From JAOSJT01 sp035362335 (GTDB taxonomy: Bacteria; Bacteroidota; Ignavibacteria; SZUA-365): a stretch of DNA of 64,000 nt. The notes beneath the pieces were generated by a model, which worked only from the letters and a program-made list of their open reading frames with translations, did not search any database and was not told the origin of the DNA. Of this stretch, positions 27,012 to 36,318 are shown in pieces. Where the stretch lies: contig DAOSDL010000021.1 of assembly GCA_035362335.1 (NCBI GenBank), forward strand, positions 15,484 through 79,483. The letters are read 5' to 3'. Each line of letters opens with the position of its first letter. Within the stretch, counting starts at the first letter, position 1. Made by a program: the position numbers and the translations under genes.

Positions 27012-29426
27012 TCACCACGACGCCCTCCAGAGGCGCTGGCCGTCGCTCTCGAAGATGATCGCTCCGCCTAGGTCCGTGCGATGCACCCGCGTGCCTTTCG
27101 CGTGAAGTCGCGCGAGCACGTCGCGCTTCGGATGTCGGAAGCGATTGAGTCGTCCCGCAGTGATCACTGCGTGCGCAGGGGACACTGTGCGAAGAAAATC
27201 CTCCTCGCTGCTGGTGCCGCTGCCGTGATGTCCCACCTTGAGCACGTCCGCTTGCAGCAGCGAGCCGTAGCGCGCCACCATGCGCCGCTCACTATCGATT
27301 TCGGCGTCGCCCGTCAGCAGCAGTGACCGCGCTCCATGGCGCACATGCAGCACCACCGAATGCTCATTCGACGCAGTGCATCCCACACTGTCTGGTGGCG
27401 ACAAAACGTGAATGCGCAGTTGCGGATCCAGGGCTATCACATCCCCGGCGCGGGCGTCATGTACCAGCGCGCCTTCATCGCGTATGCGTTGACGCACTGC
27501 AACGGCCTGTGGCTGAACCGGCCAGGTGCAAGCGATATACACGTTCCGCACCACACATGCTTCCAGCACCGACACCGCGCCGCCAATGTGATCGTCGTCG
27601 GGGTGCGTCAATACCAGCGCATCGAGCGTGTCGATGCCGTTGCGACGCAGCCACGGGACGACGGTGCGCGCGCCGCTGTCGCTTTCGCCCGTGCTTGGGC
27701 CGGTATCAACAAGCATTGTGCGTCCCGACGGAGTACACAGAACGATGGCGTCGCCCTGCCCGACATCGAGGAAAACGCAGCGCAGCAGCGGCTTCTCCTG
27801 CGGACGCAACGCCACGCTCCACACCAAAGCCGTGCCCAGCAGCAGGACGAACACGCTGTACTTGTTCAGTACGCGTCCCTCTCCGCGTTCGAAATAGAGA
27901 ATGCCAAGGATGTACAACAGCACGCTGATCGCACTCAATGCCGGAACATCCACCGCGGCCCAGGGAAGCTCCGCGCTCCAGGCGGACACCAGCAGCACGA
28001 GATCGAGTGCACCCGTGGCGGTCGAGGCGAATGCAGACGCAAGCCACGGCGACAGCAGGGATGCGCACACCGCCAGCATGCCGCAGGACACCACCACGAA
28101 CACCAGCGGAACAACCACGAGGTTGACCAGCACGCCAACAACACTGATGTAGCCAAAGGTGGACGCGGTGAGAGGCAGCGTACACACCTGCGCCGCGAGC
28201 GTCAATGCCAGCAGCGAAAGAAGCGACGCAGCGAAACCCCTTGCCCACCTCCGAGGGAGGGGGAGCGATAGCACCCGTGTGATGCGTTCGTGAAACAGCA
28301 GAATACCCAGCACCGCACCGAACGACAACTGCATGCTGAGTCCGGTCAGCGCCAGGGGATCGTTGATCACGATGCAGATACCCGCCACAGCGAGCGTGTT
28401 CACCGACGCCCCGCGCCGCTGCACAAGTACTCCGGCAATCAGCACCGTGCTCATAATGGCCGCGCGCGTCACCGGCGGCGCGAAGCCGGTGATGCCGGCG
28501 AATACCCATACCGCCGACACCGCCAGCAGACCACGCAGCCAGTAGGGCGCGCGCTGCAACGGCACCAGCACCATCGTGACAATAATCCCCGCATGCAGTC
28601 CCGACACGGCCAGAACATGCATAATACCGGTGATGCGGAAATCGTCGAGTACATCACTGTCGATATCGCCACGATCCCCCAACAGCAGGCCTTTCATGAT
28701 GGCTGCATGCGTTGCAGCGAACAAATCGGCGATGCGCCTTGCCACCTCCTCGCGCACGCTCCAGAGCATCGCCAGCGGCGGCCACGGCGGCCGATGTTCG
28801 ATACGCTGTACATTGCTGCCTTTATTTACGGCGAAGGTGCAGGTGATTCCTTCCTGCATGAGCATGGCCCGGGCATCGAAGCCGAAGGGATTGCGCGCCG
28901 GACGCGGACTGCGCAGCTTGCCTCGCAACTCCAGCACATCGCCGGGTGCGACGCGTGGCAAGGTATCGGCCCGGTCGTACATGCTGCGGCTGAGGTACAC
29001 GCGCAACCGTTCGTTGACAGCGATGGTGTCTGTTGTAGTCGCGAGCCATTCGCTGCGCAGTACCACACTGCTGCCGCCGGGAGTAGCGCGCGACGGGCTC
29101 TCCACGGTGCCGCGCAACAACACGTTCTCGGCCGTGTCCGCGTGTTCGAGCAGTACATGCGGCAGCGATTGCAGCGCGTTCGCGGCCAGCAGCATGCCTG
29201 CAAGCATAAGCAGCGCGCCGAGAGCGACATCGCGCAGGACGGTGAACGCACGCCAGCGCAACGAAAGCACGGCGCCAAGCAGGGCGCAAGCCGACGCGCA
29301 CAGCGCGGGCAGAAAAAGGATGCGAAGCTCCACTGGATGCTGCACCACCGTGACAATACCTGCCGCCAGCAGTACGAAGGTTCGCAACGCCGGGTAGGCC
29401 AGCGTGGCGCGTAAGGAATGATGCAT
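27012..29426 (-). CDS. comEC: ComEC/Rec2-family DNA uptake channel
   Basis: An 804-residue inner-membrane protein. The start at 29426 has GGGAGA upstream and begins the first helix; a longer frame to 29555 would overlap the preceding gene. Order: two N-terminal helices, an OB-fold-like region (about 130-230), the competence domain of many helices (GLLLGDRGDI, HVLAVSGLHAGI), and a C-terminal metallo-beta-lactamase-like domain (FLDVGQGDAIVL, LTHPDDDHIGG, VGHHGSGTSS, LGGAIIFESDG). ComEC passes single-stranded DNA into the cytosol; the MBL-like domain is thought to degrade the other strand. The metal-binding HxDDDH motif is intact. No other competence gene is nearby. Last gene of a minus-strand group with 29473-31568. 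Confidence 0.95.
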   Translation of the reverse strand: MHHSLRATLAYPALRTFVLLAAGIVTVVQHPVELRILFLPALCASACALLGAVLSLRWRAFTVLRDVALGALLMLAGMLLAANALQSLPHVLLEHADTAENVLLRGTVESPSRATPGGSSVVLRSEWLATTTDTIAVNERLRVYLSRSMYDRADTLPRVAPGDVLELRGKLRSPRPARNPFGFDARAMLMQEGITCTFAVNKGSNVQRIEHRPPWPPLAMLWSVREEVARRIADLFAATHAAIMKGLLLGDRGDIDSDVLDDFRITGIMHVLAVSGLHAGIIVTMVLVPLQRAPYWLRGLLAVSAVWVFAGITGFAPPVTRAAIMSTVLIAGVLVQRRGASVNTLAVAGICIVINDPLALTGLSMQLSFGAVLGILLFHERITRVLSLPLPRRWARGFAASLLSLLALTLAAQVCTLPLTASTFGYISVVGVLVNLVVVPLVFVVVSCGMLAVCASLLSPWLASAFASTATGALDLVLLVSAWSAELPWAAVDVPALSAISVLLYILGILYFERGEGRVLNKYSVFVLLLGTALVWSVALRPQEKPLLRCVFLDVGQGDAIVLCTPSGRTMLVDTGPSTGESDSGARTVVPWLRRNGIDTLDALVLTHPDDDHIGGAVSVLEACVVRNVYIACTWPVQPQAVAVRQRIRDEGALVHDARAGDVIALDPQLRIHVLSPPDSVGCTASNEHSVVLHVRHGARSLLLTGDAEIDSERRMVARYGSLLQADVLKVGHHGSGTSSEEDFLRTVSPAHAVITAGRLNRFRHPKRDVLARLHAKGTRVHRTDLGGAIIFESDGQRLWRASW

Positions 29427-29472
29427 GACCGATCTCCCTGCGGTCGTGTGAAACAATGCGTCGCCGAAGCGA

Positions 29473-30414
29473 TCAGGAAAGAAACTTACAGATCGCCGGA
29501 ACGAGATGCGAGAGATTACGGAGTGACCCGGCGTCGAAGCCGTCCCGCGCTCCAAACAGGATGAGTGGTACCGGATTGCGGGTGTGCGTTTTCACCGACA
29601 GTTCCTCCATGTTGCCGTGGTCGCTGGTCAGCAGCACCAGGGTGCGATCGTGCCGCACGCCATCATGCACACCGCGCAGCAGGGCATCAACGTCCAGCAA
29701 GGCGCGCGTGGCGAGTTCCATGCTGCGTTCATGTCCCGCCTTGTCCGTGGCGAAGTACTCGAACATGGTGAACGCATACCGCGACGCGATGCGCGCGAGT
29801 GTGCGGCCCGCTTCGTAGGCCGTGCTCAGCGGTGCGTCGGGATGACCGATGGCCGGCCAACGCTCGGCGGTGATATCGGTGGATACCGCCTCGCCACGCT
29901 TGAGGTCGTTGATGGTGCGGAAACGCAGTCCTGCGGTCAGGGCGGCGTACATGCCGGCCACCATGCGCTTGCGTGGACCGTCGAGATAATCGAAGAAGCG
30001 TTGCGGAAAGGCGTTGGCCAAGGTGGCGCGCAAACCCAGCGTGTTCATGCGCGCGAATATGCTGTGCTCGACGAGCACGGGTTTGGTGGTGGAGTACAGA
30101 TAGGGTCCGAAATGCCGACCGATCAGCCGCGCCGTGTTGACACCGCTGTACAACGTGGACTGTCCCGTGCCGCTTTGCGGCAGGCCCGCCACTCCGAGAC
30201 GCGCATCGAGGGGAAGGCACACGGCGTCGTCTGTTTCGATTCGCCGTTGACGCAACGAGGGCAGCGCACCACCCAGCAATTCACGAAGAAATGGCGGAGG
30301 CGAGTGAAACAACGGATTGCGCCGCGCATCGCGGGTGCCGATGCCGACGCCATCGACGAACACGAGCAGCACTCCGCGCGCCGCTTCAGTCCTCACCATG
30401 CTCCCCGTATTCAC
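29473..30414 (-). CDS. Alkaline-phosphatase-superfamily metalloenzyme (phosphomutase-like)
   Basis: A 313-residue protein related to phosphopentomutase and cofactor-independent phosphoglycerate mutase. Metal-ligand motif VFVDGVGIG near the N-terminus, a likely phospho-acceptor Ser/Thr in SGTGQSTLYSG, and the C-terminal pair TSDHGNMEE and THTRNPVP. It is shorter than iPGM (about 510) and lacks its inserted domain, so the substrate is unclear. The GTG at 30414 overlaps the end of dtd by 29 bp; an ATG at 30399 is an alternative start, but GGGGAGC there is too close. Read with dtd upstream and comEC 46 bp downstream, probably one transcript. Confidence 0.75.
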   Translation of the reverse strand: MNTGSMVRTEAARGVLLVFVDGVGIGTRDARRNPLFHSPPPFLRELLGGALPSLRQRRIETDDAVCLPLDARLGVAGLPQSGTGQSTLYSGVNTARLIGRHFGPYLYSTTKPVLVEHSIFARMNTLGLRATLANAFPQRFFDYLDGPRKRMVAGMYAALTAGLRFRTINDLKRGEAVSTDITAERWPAIGHPDAPLSTAYEAGRTLARIASRYAFTMFEYFATDKAGHERSMELATRALLDVDALLRGVHDGVRHDRTLVLLTSDHGNMEELSVKTHTRNPVPLILFGARDGFDAGSLRNLSHLVPAICKFLS

Positions 30415-30859
30415 GTCTGCTTTTCAGCATGACGGTCACCGGCCCGGCGTTCACCAGCTCCACGTCCATCATCGCCGCAAACACTCCGGTCCCCACACGA
30501 TGCTCGCCCAAGAAGGCACGCAATTCGCTGATGTACAGCTCATACAGCCGCTCGGCCAGGGCGGGCTCTGCCGCATGCCCGTAGCTGGGACGGTTGCCTT
30601 TGCGCGTATCCGCATGCAGGGTGAATTGGGATACGACGAGTATGGAACCGCCGATGTCCTCGACGCTCAGATTCATCTTGCTGTCGGCGTCGTTGAACAC
30701 ACGCAGGCGAAGCGTGCGCGCGGCAAGATAGCGCGCGTCCTCTTCGTCGTCGCCATGCCGCACGCCGAGCAACACCAACAGCCCGGTGTCGATGCTGCCG
30801 GTGACACGACCATCGACAGTGACGGAGGCGCGGGAAACGCGTTGTATGAGCAGTCTCAT
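30386..30859 (-). CDS. dtd: D-aminoacyl-tRNA deacylase
   Basis: A 157-residue protein matching DTD in length. It hydrolyses the ester of D-amino acids or glycine mischarged on tRNA. The two signature motifs are present: SQFTLHAD (Ser77-Thr80) and NAGPVTV (Asn137-Thr142, the Gly-Pro motif that excludes L-amino acids). The start at 30859 is where homology begins (MRLLIQRVSRASV). Its 3' end overlaps the metalloenzyme gene. Confidence 0.96.
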   Translation of the reverse strand: MRLLIQRVSRASVTVDGRVTGSIDTGLLVLLGVRHGDDEEDARYLAARTLRLRVFNDADSKMNLSVEDIGGSILVVSQFTLHADTRKGNRPSYGHAAEPALAERLYELYISELRAFLGEHRVGTGVFAAMMDVELVNAGPVTVMLKSRREYGEHGED

Positions 30860-30950
30860 CGGAGCGGCATTCTGTGAAGCGGGGACGTCGATCGCACCCG
30901 GCGAGTCCGGGACGAGGCCGTGTGGCCGCAATGCGATTGGCGCCACCCAG

Positions 30951-31568
30951 TCATGAAAACATTTTTCTTTTAATGCGATCCATCTCATCCACCATGCGCA
31001 GCAGCAGTTCGTTGCCTTCGTCGCGCGCCATGGGGTAGTAGTGCAATTCCGTTTCCTCCACATAGCGGAAAGGGTTGCGCTTGACACCGAATTCCAGGCA
31101 GCGGTAGTTGTCGAGGCGTTCGGCGAACTTGACAATTTTACAGTCGATACTGCTGCCCCGCAGCCGATCCAGATACTGGGCATCCTCCAACTCGCGCGCA
31201 GTGCCGAGAAGGCGGATGTTTTTCGTCAGCACCTCGACGATGTAGGAAATGTAGGCGTTGAAATTGTACTTGATCACATCGGCGGTGATGATGTCCGAAT
31301 CCTCCAGCACATCGTGCAGCAGTGCCGCCGAAATCACATCGGCCTGCACATAGCCCAATTCACGGATGAGGATACGCGCAACGCGTGAGATATGCCAGAA
31401 ATACGGCGTGCTGTCGTTGCGCACCTGGAAGTCGTGCACATTGCTCGCCATCTCGAAGGCGCCGAGCACGGTGGTCATGCCCACCGGATCCACCAGCGTT
31501 CCGATGTCGGCGATGAGTTCTTCGCGCGTGTACGACGTCTGATTGTAGATGGGGATCGGAGTCTGCAT
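30951..31568 (-). CDS. Small RelA/SpoT-type HD hydrolase
   Basis: A 205-residue stand-alone HD protein. The motif order matches the hydrolase half of RelA/SpoT enzymes: His59 (YFWHISRVA), His85-Asp86 with Glu89-Asp90 (ALLHDVLEDSD), and VKFAERLDNYRCL near residue 165, where SpoT has Asp-Arg. No synthetase, TGS or ACT domain follows. It may be a small alarmone hydrolase removing pyrophosphate from (p)ppGpp, or hydrolyse another nucleotide. The Asp-to-Glu change leaves activity uncertain. First gene of the group leading to comEC; 91 bp separate it from dtd. The upstream hairpin at 31583-31613 separates it from 31631-34204. Confidence 0.8.
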   Translation of the reverse strand: MQTPIPIYNQTSYTREELIADIGTLVDPVGMTTVLGAFEMASNVHDFQVRNDSTPYFWHISRVARILIRELGYVQADVISAALLHDVLEDSDIITADVIKYNFNAYISYIVEVLTKNIRLLGTARELEDAQYLDRLRGSSIDCKIVKFAERLDNYRCLEFGVKRNPFRYVEETELHYYPMARDEGNELLLRMVDEMDRIKRKMFS

Positions 31569-31582
31569 GTGGAATGACAGGT

Positions 31583-31613
31583 AAAAAAAAGGGACATCGC
31601 AGTGCGATGCCCC
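31583..31613 (-). terminator. Rho-independent terminator of the GH57-like gene
   Basis: Read on the minus strand: GGG, one mismatch position, CATCGC, AGT loop, GCGATG, CCC followed by a run of eight T. It lies 18 bp past the stop of the gene ending at 31631 and just before the start of the HD hydrolase gene. Confidence 0.85.
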
Positions 31614-31630
31614 ATTGAAGATTCGAAGGA

Positions 31631-34204
31631 TCAGTTTTTCTTGAAACGGGCGAAGGTATCCTCGATGGTCATCTTTTCACCCGAGATGGTGATGCGACGC
31701 CAATCGTCGGGGAAGGCTTCCGATCCTTCCCATGTGCCCTGGCCGCCGCTGTTGGAGAACTTGTAGAGCAAGTCGCCCTCGTCGATCTCCACCACAATGG
31801 TCCAGATATTGTCGCCGTAGGTGCGATCGCCATTCTCGCCGTTGTCCCACATGCGGATGGTGTTCGGCTCGAGATTCGCGAGTTCCTTGCGGTTGCCCGC
31901 AACGAACACCGACGTGATGGCCTCGCGGTCCACAAGGCGGCAGAGGAAGGTCACTTCCGTGCGCTTGCGTGGGGCGCTCCATTCCGGCGAGAAGTCGGCC
32001 GGATTGACGAAGGAGGCCATGGCGGGCGCCTGCACGCCGGCGATGCGCGCGGCATTGGACAACATACTCTGGAAACCGGCCTCGAAGGGTTTCGGATTCA
32101 GACGCAGCAGCGACTTGCGGTTGAAGGATTCCATCCAACTCGGACTGGTCGCGCCGTAGAGGAAGTTATAGGGGTGCGCCGAGAAGTTGTCGAGATACTC
32201 CTCGCCGGTGAGCGGCGTGGCCGAAGCCAATGCGGCGCGGGTGCTGCGCAGCTGCTCCCAGGCGGCATTCATCTCATCGCTGCCGATCCACATGTTGAGC
32301 TTGCCCTCGAAGCGCGAACCCGTGGCGAGACGGCTGATGCTTTCGAAGTCGGCGGTTTTGTGCGCCGGAATGCCGCGGAGGCGGTTGCCATGAATGTACT
32401 CGGACATGGTGACGGACACCACGCTGCGGTCTTCGAACATCTTGTTCAACTTGCGGTAAATGCCGTTGATGATGCCCTTGCCGTCGATGTCGCGCTCGTA
32501 GTGCATCCAGGCGTCATCGCCATCGATCACGACGGTTACCAGCGCGTCTTTCTTGTCCATGTTCGGCGCCATGGCCAGCACATTGCGGATGAAGTCATCC
32601 GCGGAATTCTCGGCGTAGTAGTGGCGGTACATCCAGTTGATGCGATTGCCGAGCGTGCTACTGGAGAAACTGCCGTACATGGTCTTGCCATCCACTGTCA
32701 CCGCGTAAGGCAATGTGCTGGGCAGATTGCGCGGTTCGGATTTTTTCAACACTTGTTCATCCGATGTGAACCACTCGAAGCCGTTGTCCTTGAGCAGGGG
32801 AATGACCTCGGCGGACATAGCGCCGTAGGGCGGCACGTAACCCGTGGGGGTGATGCCCATGTAGCGCTTGTAGGCCGCGAGCGACATTTTCAACTGCGCA
32901 TCCGCATCCGCGGGATAAGCATAGGTGTTCGGCAGAGTGATGTCGGGATCGGCGTTCTTGGCGGCGTCCGAATTGATCAACAGCGGCAGCACGGCGTCGG
33001 CGTAGGAAGTCGCCGCCATTTCGAGCTGTCCGATCATGGTCGCCGAGTTGTACCGCGTTTTCTCGAAGGCAGGCAGAATGGAGGCCATGATGTACCAGGC
33101 CGATGCCACCACGCGCTCGCAATCCTCTTCGGTGACGGCGCGCTTGAGGTAGTATTTGCCATCGCTACGGAACGATACGAGGTCGCGGAGATCGAGCGAG
33201 CGGTAAATGCGCGTTCCCGTCTGGATCAGCGGCACGCGGCGCTCGTAGAACTCGGTGTCGAAATTGGCGAAGATGGAGAAGAACTTGAGCAGACGCAGTT
33301 CATCCACGCTGTAGTTGGGGTTGCCGTTGGACATGCGCCACTTTTCGTACAGTTCGAACAGCTCGGGGAAGCGGTGCAGGCGCACCGGACTCATCGTGAA
33401 GGTGTTCCACTCGTTCTTGTAGAGATGGGCCTTGTCCTGCTCGGTCAGGCGCTCGGCGGGCGTGAGGCAGATGTCGATCCACGGATCGGTCTTGCCTTTC
33501 ATGGCAGCAAGGAAGCGCGCGCCTTCGATTTCCGCATGCTTGGGATTGTTGGCGCGGTATTTCTTGATGAACGGCTCCATGCGCTTGACGTAAATCTCCT
33601 GAATCTGCCAGAGCAACGTCGGCGACAGTACGGCGGTGGCGTGCACGTTGGGATAGCGCTGGATCACATCCGCCAACTCGAAGAAATCGCGGCACGCGTG
33701 CTGACGCACAAACGGCGCGTCGATGCGATCGGTGGCCGGATTGTAGAACAGCGGCACGTGATGCTTGAACACGATGTTGAGATACACCGTGCCGCCGGTT
33801 TTCTGATAACTGTCGTTGAGCGAAAGACGCACCGGGTAGCCCTGGGTGAGCAGCTTGCGATCGCTGTTCAGCGACACGAGCGAATTGAGACGCTTACCGT
33901 CGAGGGACTCGAAGGTCAGGGGATTCGCGGGATCGATTTCGATGCGTGTACGGTCAACCGAATATGCGTACTGATACGTGCCGGGAAGGAGATCCACCGT
34001 GACTGTCCACTCGCCTCCCGCACCCTTGGTCATGGGGTGCGAGGCAATCGACCAGCCATTGAAATCACCGACAAGAGACACTGCGGATGCTTCCGCGTTC
34101 TTGTACGTGAATGTGATGCCGTTGGAACTGGACGAGGGTTGAGCGCTGACGAGGGCGGGGAAAAGCAGGATAGTCAGCAGCAGAGGAAAGGAACTGCGTC
34201 TCAT
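31631..34204 (-). CDS. GH57-like secreted protein with glycogen/starch-binding-type modules
   Basis: An 857-residue exported protein. The start at 34204 has GGAG 5 bp upstream and gives a signal peptide (FPLLLTILLFPALVSAQ). Residues about 25-115 are a CBM48/AMPK-like domain (VSLVGDFNGWS, GTYQYAYSVD). The middle resembles glycoside hydrolase family 57: DAPFVRQHACRDFFELADVI, the TAVLSPTLLWQI strand, GYVPPYGAMSAEVIPLLKD and VVIDGDDAWMHY with Asp561. In related proteins the third motif reads WPSEG, with a catalytic Glu; here that place is Tyr460. Residues about 765-850 form a CBM20-like domain (VFVAGNRKEL, IVVEIDEGDLLYKF). No T9SS tail is visible. Probably a periplasmic glucan-binding or glucan-processing protein, possibly catalytically dead. 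Confidence 0.72.
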   Translation of the reverse strand: MRRSSFPLLLTILLFPALVSAQPSSSSNGITFTYKNAEASAVSLVGDFNGWSIASHPMTKGAGGEWTVTVDLLPGTYQYAYSVDRTRIEIDPANPLTFESLDGKRLNSLVSLNSDRKLLTQGYPVRLSLNDSYQKTGGTVYLNIVFKHHVPLFYNPATDRIDAPFVRQHACRDFFELADVIQRYPNVHATAVLSPTLLWQIQEIYVKRMEPFIKKYRANNPKHAEIEGARFLAAMKGKTDPWIDICLTPAERLTEQDKAHLYKNEWNTFTMSPVRLHRFPELFELYEKWRMSNGNPNYSVDELRLLKFFSIFANFDTEFYERRVPLIQTGTRIYRSLDLRDLVSFRSDGKYYLKRAVTEEDCERVVASAWYIMASILPAFEKTRYNSATMIGQLEMAATSYADAVLPLLINSDAAKNADPDITLPNTYAYPADADAQLKMSLAAYKRYMGITPTGYVPPYGAMSAEVIPLLKDNGFEWFTSDEQVLKKSEPRNLPSTLPYAVTVDGKTMYGSFSSSTLGNRINWMYRHYYAENSADDFIRNVLAMAPNMDKKDALVTVVIDGDDAWMHYERDIDGKGIINGIYRKLNKMFEDRSVVSVTMSEYIHGNRLRGIPAHKTADFESISRLATGSRFEGKLNMWIGSDEMNAAWEQLRSTRAALASATPLTGEEYLDNFSAHPYNFLYGATSPSWMESFNRKSLLRLNPKPFEAGFQSMLSNAARIAGVQAPAMASFVNPADFSPEWSAPRKRTEVTFLCRLVDREAITSVFVAGNRKELANLEPNTIRMWDNGENGDRTYGDNIWTIVVEIDEGDLLYKFSNSGGQGTWEGSEAFPDDWRRITISGEKMTIEDTFARFKKN

Positions 34205-34531
34205 AACACTCCGCGAAACTATGGTAGTGAGATCGATGTCTATTAACCGGGATTGCATCGATGGTGTGCCATCAATGTCAATCAAACTACTTGATTATCG
34301 CTTGAAATGCAACCAAAACAATGACCTTCGCGCCCTGTGCACGCTTCGAAGCCGCCTTGATTTTCCTGCGCGACACCTTGCGGTGGGTGAGGGATGTCGT
34401 TCTGCCGTTCTCGCGAAAAAACTTCTGCGTATATTGCGCACCTGTACCCTTTGTTCCACCATCCGCCCCGTGCCGTCGCAAGCGCTTGCATCGCGGCTCC
34501 ATACGGCGGTGGATTTGCAGATTCATGCTTC
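34205..34531. other. Gene-free divergent promoter region
   Basis: The 327 bp separate the GH57-like gene (minus) from the tilS operon (plus). It contains an imperfect inverted repeat, ATCGATGG (34257-34264) and CCATCAAT (34269-34276), and a TATATT (34430-34435) that could be a -10 box for the plus-strand operon. No convincing -35 was found for either direction. Confidence 0.4.
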
Positions 34532-34957
34532 ATGCCGATCAGTGAACAGGTCCGGGACATCGTCTCCCTCCTGACAACCTATAGTCGCGGGACGCTGCGC
34601 GATCCCGACATGCTCGCCGAACTCCTGCAGCACGCTCATGATCACCAGGCATTCGCCGCATTGGGCGACTTGAGCTTTCGTGGAAAACATCTCGCCCGCG
34701 TGCGGGAAACACTCGGCCGCCAGGCCCCGGGGTCCGATCTGCACGAGCGTCTGCTCGCCGAGTTCTCCACAGCGTTGCAGGAATTCCGACAACTGTTGGC
34801 GGATTTCACCGCGGACGCGCACGAAGAGCTGTCCACGCGTATCGACCGTCATTACCTCGCTGTCAGCGAACAGGCGCTGCAGCATCTGCTGACCCTGGCG
34901 CACGACCTCGAATGGTTGAAAAACATGGAATTGGACATGGCGCAGGACGGACAGTGA
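34532..34957 (+). CDS. Small helical protein of unknown function, first gene of the tilS operon
   Basis: A 141-residue cytosolic, strongly helical protein with no family I recognise (MPISEQVRDIVSLL; LHERLLAEFSTALQEF; LSTRIDRHYLAVSEQ). The start at 34532 is chosen because upstream codons are of a different composition; no strong ribosome binding site precedes it. Its stop overlaps the GTG of tilS (GTGA at 34954-34957), so the two are translationally coupled. Charged heptad-like spacing suggests helical bundling or self-association. Role not inferred. Confidence 0.72.
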   Translation: MPISEQVRDIVSLLTTYSRGTLRDPDMLAELLQHAHDHQAFAALGDLSFRGKHLARVRETLGRQAPGSDLHERLLAEFSTALQEFRQLLADFTADAHEELSTRIDRHYLAVSEQALQHLLTLAHDLEWLKNMELDMAQDGQ

Positions 34958-36318
34958 TCGCCCTTCCCGCGCGTGTCACCGAAATGCTGCGACGGAGCAA
35001 TCTGTTGCGGCGGGGTGCCGTTTTCGTGCTCGCGTGCAGCGGCGGACGCGACTCCATGGTGCTGGCCCATGTCATGATTCAACTTGCGCGGCGGTGGAAG
35101 CTCACCATACACCTCGCCTACGTGCACCACGGCCTCCGCTCCGAAGCCGACGACGAGTCCGCATTCGTGCGGAGGCATGCCGAAACCTGGGGCATGCCAT
35201 TCCACGAATTGCGTATCGACCTCTCCGCCGCTGTGAAGCGCGAAGGTGGCTCGCTGCAGGATCTGGCACGCCGCCTGCGCTACGACGCCCTCGAAGGCCT
35301 GCGCGCCTCGCTCAATGCCGACGCCATACTCACCGCTCATCACGCCGACGATCACACCGAGACCATCCTGGCGCATCTTCTGCGCGGTGCCGGTGTGCGT
35401 GGCATGATCGGCATTCGCGAGCGCCGCGGACACATCGTACGGCCGCTGCTGCGTGTCGACGGAAGCATCCTGCAGCAGTGGGCGGAAGATCGGGGAATAC
35501 GGTGGATGCACGACCGCTCCAACGACAGCGACGCCTACCGCCGCAACGCACTGCGTCATCACGTGCTTCCGCCGCTGCGCCTGCTGTATCCCGGGGTCAA
35601 TGCGGTGTTGACCGACACGGGACGCGTGTTCGCCGCGCTGGACGAGTATCTCGCGCGTGATGCCGCGCGCCTTGCCGAGGCGATACGGCGCGACGAGGAC
35701 GGGGAATCCCTTGTTCTTCCTGCACTGAAAGGGTATTTTGATTTTGAGCGCATGCTGCTATTGCGCGTCGCTCTCGAGACCCTGCGTGGCAACGAGGCCT
35801 CGTTTGATGAAATCGACCAACTTCTTCGACTGCACGACGCGCCATCGGGGAAGCTGCGCCATTTCAGCGATGGCATCACCGCCGTGCGTGAAGGTGAACA
35901 CATCGTGTTGAGTCCGCCGCAAGAGCCCCTGCCCGAAGTCGCACTGCGCTGCGGCGACACGCTGCGCTATGCACGGCAGGTGTTTGCTTCCGTTGCGCTG
36001 GAGCGGCCTCCTGCGGGGTTCGAGGCAACGGTTTCGGTGGAGGTGATCGATGTGCAGCGCTGTGGCGTGGAGTGGCGACTGCGCGCGTGGCGCGACGACG
36101 ATGTGATGCATCCCCTGGGCCACGAACATCCACGGCGAGTGAAGGATGTGTTGAGCAGTCAGGGACTGGGCCGACGTCGCGCGGCGCGCGTACCCGTGCT
36201 GGAAGGTCCGCACGGCATCATCTGGCTGTGCGGTGTGCGCCTCGATCGACGCGCCGCCTTGACACCCGCGAGCAGCTTGACGGCTCGCATTTCATTCACC
36301 GACAACGAGTGTACATGA
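34954..36318 (+). CDS. tilS: tRNA(Ile)-lysidine synthase
   Basis: A 454-residue enzyme that makes lysidine at C34 of the AUA-reading tRNA-Ile, an essential step. The PP-loop ATP-binding motif SGGRDS is at 29-34, followed by HVHHGLR-like YVHHGLR, LARRLRYDAL and TAHHADDHTET; the C-terminal substrate-binding domain carries HPRRVKDVL. The GTG start at 34954 overlaps the preceding stop by four bases, and its own stop overlaps the hpt ATG (36315-36318). Confidence 0.95.
   Translation: MIALPARVTEMLRRSNLLRRGAVFVLACSGGRDSMVLAHVMIQLARRWKLTIHLAYVHHGLRSEADDESAFVRRHAETWGMPFHELRIDLSAAVKREGGSLQDLARRLRYDALEGLRASLNADAILTAHHADDHTETILAHLLRGAGVRGMIGIRERRGHIVRPLLRVDGSILQQWAEDRGIRWMHDRSNDSDAYRRNALRHHVLPPLRLLYPGVNAVLTDTGRVFAALDEYLARDAARLAEAIRRDEDGESLVLPALKGYFDFERMLLLRVALETLRGNEASFDEIDQLLRLHDAPSGKLRHFSDGITAVREGEHIVLSPPQEPLPEVALRCGDTLRYARQVFASVALERPPAGFEATVSVEVIDVQRCGVEWRLRAWRDDDVMHPLGHEHPRRVKDVLSSQGLGRRRAARVPVLEGPHGIIWLCGVRLDRRAALTPASSLTARISFTDNECT

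Noticed and set aside
32174..34246. 690-codon plus-strand frame
   Set aside because: Antisense to the GH57-like gene; composition and absence of any motif mark it as a shadow of GC-rich codon bias.
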